Assembly: GCA_934662525.1 (NCBI GenBank)
Contig: CAKUKJ010000175.1
Span: 1-5,723, forward strand
DNA from: an uncultured Coriobacteriales bacterium
Lineage (GTDB): Bacteria > Actinomycetota > Coriobacteriia > Coriobacteriales > UMGS124
DNA: 5,723 nt
Reading direction: 5' to 3'
The translations under genes were made by a program, and so were the position numbers. Shown piece after piece: positions 3,775-5,723 of the stretch. Below the pieces are notes generated by a model. That model saw nothing but the letters and a program-made list of their open reading frames with translations. It searched no databases and was not told the DNA's origin. Numbering within the stretch: position 1 is the stretch's first letter; every line of letters starts with the position of its first letter.

Positions 3775-5723
3775 ATGCAGAAGAGCATGACGCGCCGCAC
3801 GTTCGCCAAAGTGGCGGCCATCGCCGGCGCGGCTGCCGCCTTCGCAGGGGCGCCGCTTACGGCGCTTGCCGAGTCGGCGCTTCCGCTCGACAACGAGCTC
3901 GTCAAAACCGAGATGGGCGACCAGGGCGACGGCGTAAAGCTTGTGCGCACCTGCTGCCGCGCTTGCGGCAAGAACGAGTGCGGCGTCATCGTCACTGTCA
4001 AGGACGGCCGGGCCGTAAAGATCGAGGGTGACGCCGAGACGGCGTTCCACTCGATGGGCAACTCCTGCTCCAAGAGCCAGGCGTCGCTTCAGGCCTGCTA
4101 CCACCCCAACCGCATCTACCATCCCATGAAGCGCACGAACCCCAAGGGTTCCACCGACCCGGGCTGGGTGCGCATCACGTGGGACGAGGCCTACGACACG
4201 ATTGCCGAGAAGTTCCAGGAGCTCAAGGACAAGTACGGCGGAGAGTCCATGTTCTTCATGGGCGGTACGAGCCGCATCTGGACCCAGCACGCCTACGGCT
4301 CGTGGCTGCAGCTCGTGGGCTCGCCCAACGCGGTGACCGCCTGGCAGATCTGCAAGGGCCCGCGCCACATGGCCACCGAGATGGTCTCCGAGTTCGCCTA
4401 TTCCTGGATGGCCACGACCGACCGCCCGCGCGTCTTCGTCTCTTGGGGCGGCGCCTCCGAGATTTCCAACTACGACGAGAGCTGCCGTGCCACGGTCGAC
4501 ATCGCCACGACCGCCGACGCCTACGTCTCGGTCGACCCGCGCCTGACCAACCTGGGCCACGAGGCCGACATCCACATGTACCTCAAGCCCGGCACCGACG
4601 GCGCTCTGGGTCTTGCTTGGGCGAACCTCATCATCCAGAACAAGCTTTACAAAGACCTCTACGTCAAGCGCTGGACTGACGCCCCCTTCCTCGTGGTCGA
4701 CGGCATGGAGCCCTCCGGCGGCGTGCCCATTGACCACAAGATCGAGTGGGCCTCCGGCAAGCCCATGGCCACGCGCCTGCTCAAGGAGTGCGACCTGAAG
4801 GAAGACGGCTCGCCCATGCGCTTCATGGTGTGGGATGAGCTGGCCGGCACCGACGACGACCACCCCCTGCATGGCAACGACGAGTCGGGCCACCTCACCT
4901 ACTTCGACGCCGAGACGGGTCTGTGGGAGAACGAGTCCGACGTGGTGTGGGACAAGTTCTACGACAACCCCCAGCCCAACCTGCCCAAGGGCGTCGTGCC
5001 CGGCCGCATCGCCGAGGAGAGCCCGTTCGACCCCGAGATCGACCCCGCCATCTACGGCGAGTACGAGGTTGTGCTCAAGGACGGCAAGACGTACCAGATG
5101 AAGCCCGTCTGGGAGCATTTCGCCGCCGAGGCCGCCAAGTACGACCTCGACACCGCCTCACAGATCACCGGCATTCCGGCCGACCAGATTGAGAATGCCT
5201 GCCTCACCTGGGCAACGCCCATCGACCCCTCCACGGGCTATGGCAACGGCGGACTTCAGTACATGCTCGCAGCCGAGCACGCCTGCAACGCCATCCAGAA
5301 CAACCGCATCTTCGACGCGCTTGTGGGTATTACGGGCAACTTCGACACGCCTGCCGGCAACCGCGGTCCCTCGCTGGGCCTGTACGCGGGCGTTGACGAC
5401 GCCCAGCCCACGATTACCTCCGGCCACTACGAAGGTATCGACTGGAGCCTGTGGACCGACAAGATCGTCGGCGTCGAGAAGATTCCGACGCTGGGCTGGT
5501 GGCAGCAGTGGGCCGACGCCAACGCGATCGCCGACGCCATGCTCACGGGCGACCCCTATCCCGTGCGCGGTGGCCTGTGCGAGGCTTCGGGCTTCATGAA
5601 CCAGGGCAACTCCCTCAAGTACTGGGACGCCCTCAACTCGCTGGACTTCTTCGTGGTTCAGGATCTGTGGAAGACCCCCACGGTGGGCGCCGCCGACATC
5701 GTGCTGCCCGTGCTGCACTGGCT
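3775..5723 (+). CDS. Tat-exported molybdopterin oxidoreductase, DMSO-reductase superfamily catalytic subunit (3' end outside window)
   Basis: Large catalytic subunit carrying bis-MGD molybdenum and one 4Fe-4S cluster, acting outside the membrane after Tat export. The frame is open for 649 codons and cut by the window edge. Numbered from the ATG at 3775: twin-arginine motif TRRTFAK (6-12), an alanine-rich core, likely cleavage after ALA (30-32); cysteines C61, C64, C69 and C98 for the Fe-S cluster, with C60 adjacent, and C98-S-K100 giving the lysine that usually bridges cluster and pterin. Next come the YHPNRIYHPMKR block (109-120), ICKGPRH (192-198) with C193 as probable Mo ligand, VDPR (253-256) and PGTDGAL (272-278), typical of MGD binding, and GAADIVLPV near the end (638-646). 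AAAGGGAGG (3757-3765) is 9 nt from 3775 but only 3 nt from the in-frame ATG at 3769, so 3775 is preferred; 3769 and 3787 are alternatives. The substrate is unknown: DmsA, tetrathionate/polysulfide-reductase and catechol-dehydroxylase-like relatives are all possible. Partner Fe-S and membrane subunits would be expected downstream. Confidence 0.93.
   Translation, partial: MQKSMTRRTFAKVAAIAGAAAAFAGAPLTALAESALPLDNELVKTEMGDQGDGVKLVRTCCRACGKNECGVIVTVKDGRAVKIEGDAETAFHSMGNSCSKSQASLQACYHPNRIYHPMKRTNPKGSTDPGWVRITWDEAYDTIAEKFQELKDKYGGESMFFMGGTSRIWTQHAYGSWLQLVGSPNAVTAWQICKGPRHMATEMVSEFAYSWMATTDRPRVFVSWGGASEISNYDESCRATVDIATTADAYVSVDPRLTNLGHEADIHMYLKPGTDGALGLAWANLIIQNKLYKDLYVKRWTDAPFLVVDGMEPSGGVPIDHKIEWASGKPMATRLLKECDLKEDGSPMRFMVWDELAGTDDDHPLHGNDESGHLTYFDAETGLWENESDVVWDKFYDNPQPNLPKGVVPGRIAEESPFDPEIDPAIYGEYEVVLKDGKTYQMKPVWEHFAAEAAKYDLDTASQITGIPADQIENACLTWATPIDPSTGYGNGGLQYMLAAEHACNAIQNNRIFDALVGITGNFDTPAGNRGPSLGLYAGVDDAQPTITSGHYEGIDWSLWTDKIVGVEKIPTLGWWQQWADANAIADAMLTGDPYPVRGGLCEASGFMNQGNSLKYWDALNSLDFFVVQDLWKTPTVGAADIVLPVLHW

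Noticed and set aside
3712..5118. Long open frame of 468 codons on the minus strand, opposite the oxidoreductase
   Set aside because: It mirrors the high third-position GC of the plus-strand gene; its translation is Val/Gly/Arg/His-rich with no recognisable domain, while the plus strand has a complete run of molybdoenzyme motifs.

Overview
The window looks like a chromosomal segment of a high-GC anaerobic actinobacterium of the Coriobacteriia, most likely Eggerthellaceae (Eggerthella, Gordonibacter, Slackia or Adlercreutzia type). The reasons are the strong G/C bias at third codon positions, a membrane-anchored LuxR regulator of a kind that is greatly expanded in that family, and its position divergent from a Tat-exported molybdopterin enzyme. 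No marker gene in the window fixes the genus.

Layout: three genes lie on the minus strand and one on the plus strand, around a 241-247 bp divergent control region (about 3528-3774). Reading leftwards, the minus strand carries a 545-residue protein with about 12 membrane helices and a C-terminal LuxR/GerE helix-turn-helix (3527-1890). Next is a 261-residue protein that I read as two tandem winged-helix-like units (1802-1017), and then a TorD/DmsD-family chaperone with an N-terminal extension (936-76). Reading rightwards from about 3775 is a large molybdopterin oxidoreductase (DMSO-reductase superfamily) with a Tat signal, an N-terminal 4Fe-4S cysteine set and a probable cysteine molybdenum ligand. 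It stays open to the right edge, so its C-terminus and any partner electron-transfer subunits are outside the window.

How the genes could work together (inference): the membrane LuxR protein senses a substrate or redox cue and switches the divergent promoters, and the oxidoreductase is made with a Tat leader. The TorD-like protein holds the apo-enzyme for cofactor loading and export. The tandem winged-helix protein is unassigned; its position between regulator and chaperone suggests a role in expression or maturation of the same system. The enzyme's substrate cannot be read from sequence. A Cys-ligated Mo enzyme beside a membrane LuxR regulator in such an organism makes a catechol-dehydroxylase-like or other respiratory reductase role worth testing.

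The control region is rich in symmetric elements: a perfect 11-bp inverted repeat centred at 3597, a 6-bp palindrome centred at 3664, a GC-rich leader hairpin just upstream of the oxidoreductase start, and a small hairpin overlapping the regulator's ribosome-binding site. A similar half-site pair recurs in the 87 bp gap upstream of the winged-helix gene. No rRNA, tRNA, CRISPR, insertion sequence or convincing intrinsic terminator was seen.
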